DNA from: Eubacterium sp.
Lineage (GTDB): Bacteria > Bacillota > Clostridia > Lachnospirales > Lachnospiraceae
Assembly (NCBI GenBank): GCA_021442545.1
Contig: JABUSX010000020.1
Location: 1 to 8,182, forward strand
Length of the DNA stretch: 8,182 bases
Reading direction: 5' to 3'
The notes beneath the pieces are model-generated. The model was given only the letters and a program-made list of their open reading frames with translations. It made no database searches and was not told the origin of the DNA. A program made the position numbers and the translations under genes. Positions 5,655 to 8,182 of this stretch are shown piece by piece. The stretch's first letter is position 1; each line of letters begins with the position of its first letter.

Positions 5655-7717
5655 CAAAAGATGCGGCTGTGCAGAATAACGGAACATTACCGGGTCAGGA
5701 AACGGACGGAAACAGCAGACGGAATGGATCAGCTTCCTGTCAAAATTCGTCCGCGGGCGGATCGGCGGAAGGAAAATTTGCAGGAATAAAAAAAGCGGCA
5801 GAAACGCTGCTGCACTGGCGCTGGCTTATTGCGGGTATCATTTTTGCTGTCTGTGTATTGTTTCGTCTTCACGGTTCCGCGATCGCCGTTTACGATGAGT
5901 ATCTGCCTACCGTGATCAGTGAAGAAGAGGCTGAAGATCATCTGATCACCGGACAGGCCCGCCCGATCCGCTCCGATGAGTGGGCGGTCCATACACCGAC
6001 CTATTTTTCCCAGACGTATAATGATTTCGGCAAATACAGCTCGCAGAAGGGGATCGGGGACATGAACATGATCCTCGACTATTATGCGCCTTCACTGGAT
6101 ATCACCCTTATCGGCAGACCCCTGAATCTGGGTTATATTCTTTTCGGCAACGAAGTCGGTCTCAGCTGGTACTGGTGCGGTCTGCAGATCCTGCTTTTCA
6201 TGACAGCACTGGAAATGCTGCTGATTCTGACAAAGCGGAACCTGATCGCTTCCGCAGCCGGTATGCTGATGATCGGTTTTTCGCCGGTCATGCAGTGGTG
6301 GCTGATCCCGCATATCACGATCGTCTTCGTCTATGCGATGGGGCTGTTTGCAGCCGTTTATTATATATTTACGGCTAAGGAGCGCTGGAAGCAGTGGCTT
6401 GTGACCTTCCTCAGTGTCGTGGCGGCATCCGGCTTCGCTCTTTCCCTCTTTCCTTCCTGTCAGATCATTTCCGGACTTGTGATACTGGCGCTTCTTGTTC
6501 TCTGTCTGATCCGGGATAAAGATGAGGTCGTACTGAACAAGGGTACTCTGATACGGCTCATTGTCGCCCTCCTCTGCACGGGCGGCATCCTCGGGGAGTT
6601 TGTCCTGACTTCGCGGGAAGACCTGAAGCTTCTGATGAATACGGTCTACCCCGGAAAGCGTATCAGTACGGGCGGCACAAATACATTTTCTCAAATCTTT
6701 ACCAATCTCGGTTCCATCGCACTGCCGTATAAGGATGTCACGGTATCGAACAACTGTGAGGTATCGTCCTTTATTCATTTCGGCCCGCTGTTTCTGGTTC
6801 TCTTTCCCAAACTGGCAATCTGCCTGAAGAAAAAAGGAGACCGCCAGCTCTATGTCGGGATCGGCTTCGTCGTGATCCTTCTGATCCAGATCTTTTTCAT
6901 GTGTGTGGGATTTCCGGAGTGGCTTGCACGTCTTACGATGTTCAAATATGTGAACCGCATGATCATCAGCTATGGCTGGACGGCGACCCTGTTCAGTGTC
7001 TGGTTCATCCGGACGGCCTGGGCGCACAAGGGGCTGTTCCGGCGCTGGGAGGCTGTTCTGTACGCTGCGGTGTACGGCGTCGTCAGTTTTCTGCTGATCA
7101 CGGATGAACTGCATGCCTATCTGGCATATCGGTTCCTGATTCCCGAGATCGCCGTTCTCTGCCTGATGGTCATCCTCGCGCTTCGGGGAAGGAAGGTCCT
7201 CTTTGCCCTGATTATGGGTGTCTTCATGGTGATCGCCGGATTTCCGGTCAATCCGATCTGCCGCGGCATCGCACCCATCACCAATCACCCGATCAGTGCA
7301 TATATCGCTTCTTCTCTGGAAGAAGAAAACGGAGACGCGCTCTGGATCACGGTGAATACGCATTTCATTATCGCGAATTTTGCGGCAGCCAACGGAGCAA
7401 GGGTTTTCAATGCAACCAATTTCTACCCGGATTACGATAAATGGGAACTGATCGATCCGGAGAGGAAATATGACAATGTATACAATCGCTATGCACAGTG
7501 TCTGGTCTCCTTCACGGATGAAGAAACCTATCTGGAGGAAACCGGATCGGCAGATCTGATCAGTCTGTTCCTGAACCCGAAGGATCTGGAGACACTCGGG
7601 ATCCGCTACATTATCGGTGCAGGCGATGTGGATGATGTGCTGGACGAATATAAGATCCGCTATACGGAAGAGATGGATCAGGACGGGTACAGGGTCTATA
7701 AGCTGGAGTGGGCGTGA
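5651..7717 (+). CDS. large polytopic membrane protein, probable GT-C type glycosyltransferase
   Basis: This protein has 688 residues. Residues 1-50 are a hydrophilic Asn/Gly/Ser-rich tail, unusual in front of a membrane protein. A first membrane helix lies at about 57-73. It is followed by a long polar loop (about 75-160) with IRSDEWAVHTP at 106-116 and an acidic DEY at 82-84; GT-C enzymes carry catalytic acidic residues in the first outer loop, so Asp109/Glu110 are candidates. Around ten more hydrophobic segments follow up to about 530. After VNPICRGI at 533-540 comes a soluble C-terminal domain of about 145 residues (NGARVFNATNFYPDYDKWE at 581-599, YNRYAQCLVSF at 611-621). The layout recalls bacterial membrane proteins that I believe are annotated DUF7657/DUF7654; this is from memory. 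GT-C enzymes use lipid-phosphate sugars outside the membrane, which would fit the flippase nearby. A polymerase is an alternative. No in-frame ATG competes with 5651 near the N-terminus. Confidence 0.75.
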   Translation: MTKDAAVQNNGTLPGQETDGNSRRNGSASCQNSSAGGSAEGKFAGIKKAAETLLHWRWLIAGIIFAVCVLFRLHGSAIAVYDEYLPTVISEEEAEDHLITGQARPIRSDEWAVHTPTYFSQTYNDFGKYSSQKGIGDMNMILDYYAPSLDITLIGRPLNLGYILFGNEVGLSWYWCGLQILLFMTALEMLLILTKRNLIASAAGMLMIGFSPVMQWWLIPHITIVFVYAMGLFAAVYYIFTAKERWKQWLVTFLSVVAASGFALSLFPSCQIISGLVILALLVLCLIRDKDEVVLNKGTLIRLIVALLCTGGILGEFVLTSREDLKLLMNTVYPGKRISTGGTNTFSQIFTNLGSIALPYKDVTVSNNCEVSSFIHFGPLFLVLFPKLAICLKKKGDRQLYVGIGFVVILLIQIFFMCVGFPEWLARLTMFKYVNRMIISYGWTATLFSVWFIRTAWAHKGLFRRWEAVLYAAVYGVVSFLLITDELHAYLAYRFLIPEIAVLCLMVILALRGRKVLFALIMGVFMVIAGFPVNPICRGIAPITNHPISAYIASSLEEENGDALWITVNTHFIIANFAAANGARVFNATNFYPDYDKWELIDPERKYDNVYNRYAQCLVSFTDEETYLEETGSADLISLFLNPKDLETLGIRYIIGAGDVDDVLDEYKIRYTEEMDQDGYRVYKLEWA

Positions 7718-7751
7718 GAAATCATGCCGTGTTCCCGTTCGGCAGCGGGCA

Positions 7752-7770
7752 GCCGGGGGATCTCTCCGGC
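7752..7770 (+). terminator. hairpin in the convergent junction, possible terminator without T-tract
   Basis: GCCGGGGG-ATC-TCTCCGGC can form an 8-pair stem (two G-T wobbles) with a 3-base loop, 35 bases after the membrane protein stop. Smaller dyads sit beside it (CCCG 7734-7737 with CGGG 7746-7749; CCGTG 7727-7731 with CACGG 7770-7774). Neither strand shows a T-run after the stem, so it is not a standard intrinsic terminator. It lies where two transcripts would converge, so it may slow or stabilise both ends. Confidence 0.35.
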
Positions 7771-7792
7771 ACGGAAAAAGGATAGATACAGA

Positions 7793-8182
7793 TCAGCGCT
7801 TTCCTAAAAGGAAGGACAGGCGCAGGGCGGCTTCGCCGCCGGCTCTTGTCATCAGGCGGTGCGGATAAAATACCTTCTTCATCCTTGCCGGAAGGGAATT
7901 GTCTTCGCTCACAAAGAGGGAGAGGATCTTCCTGTCCTTTTCGGAAAGCCTGTCTTTATACTGTTCATAGAATTCCCTGAGTCCGGCCTTTTCCCGTGCC
8001 AGGGCATCTCCGCCCAGTTCGTTTTTTACCCAGTTTTTCAGCAGAGAGGCATTGTCGGAATCACCTGCCGTGACGGCAGCATCGTGGCGGATGTGGTGGG
8101 CTGCGATCCGATTGTCGTACACGAGTCTGCCGAAGCAGACGGCGCAGCGCTGGAGACGGCGGTCGTGCATTTCCGTGGACGT
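7793..8182 (-). CDS. family 2 glycosyltransferase, C-terminal end (5' end outside window)
   Basis: On the - strand the frame is open to the window edge, with four codons (T-S-T-E) before the Met codon at 8168-8170. That Met is probably internal: M-H-D followed by CFGRLVYDNRIAAHHIRHDAAVTAG matches the C-terminal part of rhamnosyltransferase-like family 2 enzymes, where a Met-His-Asp-Trp-Trp motif is followed by FGK-I-Y and a Tyr-Arg-x-His-Gly-x-Asn segment. Here the two Trp are Arg-Arg (window residues 8-9) and the later segment is RHDAAVTAG. The last 100 residues are helical and charged, ending LMTRAGGEAALRLSFLLGKR. The GT-A catalytic part is not in the window. The gene points towards the + strand operon and ends 75 bases from it, so it belongs to a different transcript. 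Moderately sure of the family; substrate unknown. Confidence 0.72.
   Translation of the reverse strand, partial: TSTEMHDRRLQRCAVCFGRLVYDNRIAAHHIRHDAAVTAGDSDNASLLKNWVKNELGGDALAREKAGLREFYEQYKDRLSEKDRKILSLFVSEDNSLPARMKKVFYPHRLMTRAGGEAALRLSFLLGKR

Noticed and set aside
6092..7363. Long open frame on the - strand inside the membrane protein gene
   Set aside because: The product is His/Gln/Asp-rich and low complexity, as expected when a hydrophobic gene is read in antisense.

Overview
This window is part of a cell-surface polysaccharide locus. Five complete genes and one gene cut off at the left edge lie on the + strand, and a gene cut off at the right edge lies on the - strand. The sequence is moderately GC-rich. 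Shine-Dalgarno sites are mostly strong (AAAAGGA, GGAG), and the proteins resemble those of anaerobic Clostridia. I infer Bacillota, probably Lachnospiraceae-like. That is an impression from protein style; the window holds no rRNA or other marker gene.

Layout: (1) 1-795, C-terminal part of a Wzt-type ABC transporter ATPase with a carbohydrate-recognition domain. (2) 796-885, a 90-base spacer ending in a good ribosome binding site. (3) 886-1845, a family 2 glycosyltransferase. (4) 1852-3309, a MOP-superfamily polysaccharide flippase. (5) 3306-4424, a DegT/StrS-type sugar aminotransferase overlapping the flippase by 4 bases. (6) 4425-4691, a 267-base spacer holding a 36-base tandem repeat array. 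(7) 4692-5654, a divergent PLP-fold protein. (8) 5651-7717, a large polytopic membrane protein that looks like a GT-C type glycosyltransferase, overlapping the previous gene by 4 bases. (9) 7718-7792, a convergent junction with a hairpin. (10) 7793-8182 on the - strand, the C-terminal end of a second family 2 glycosyltransferase whose start lies outside the window.

How the genes could work together (inference): the aminotransferase makes an amino-deoxy nucleotide sugar, and the second PLP-fold protein may act on a related sugar or have lost catalysis. The family 2 enzyme adds a sugar on the cytoplasmic face. The flippase turns a lipid-linked sugar across the membrane, and the GT-C-like protein uses a lipid-phosphate sugar on the outer face. 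The Wzt-type ATPase would drive export of a finished chain recognised by its C-terminal domain. A Wzt-type exporter and a flippase in one gene row suggest either two export steps or two glycans.

The most unusual feature is the repeat array between the two PLP-fold genes. Its two central units differ by a single base, the flanking units are progressively degenerate, each unit carries small dyads, and the unit has no stop codon in any of the six frames. I saw no tRNA, rRNA, insertion sequence or CRISPR array.
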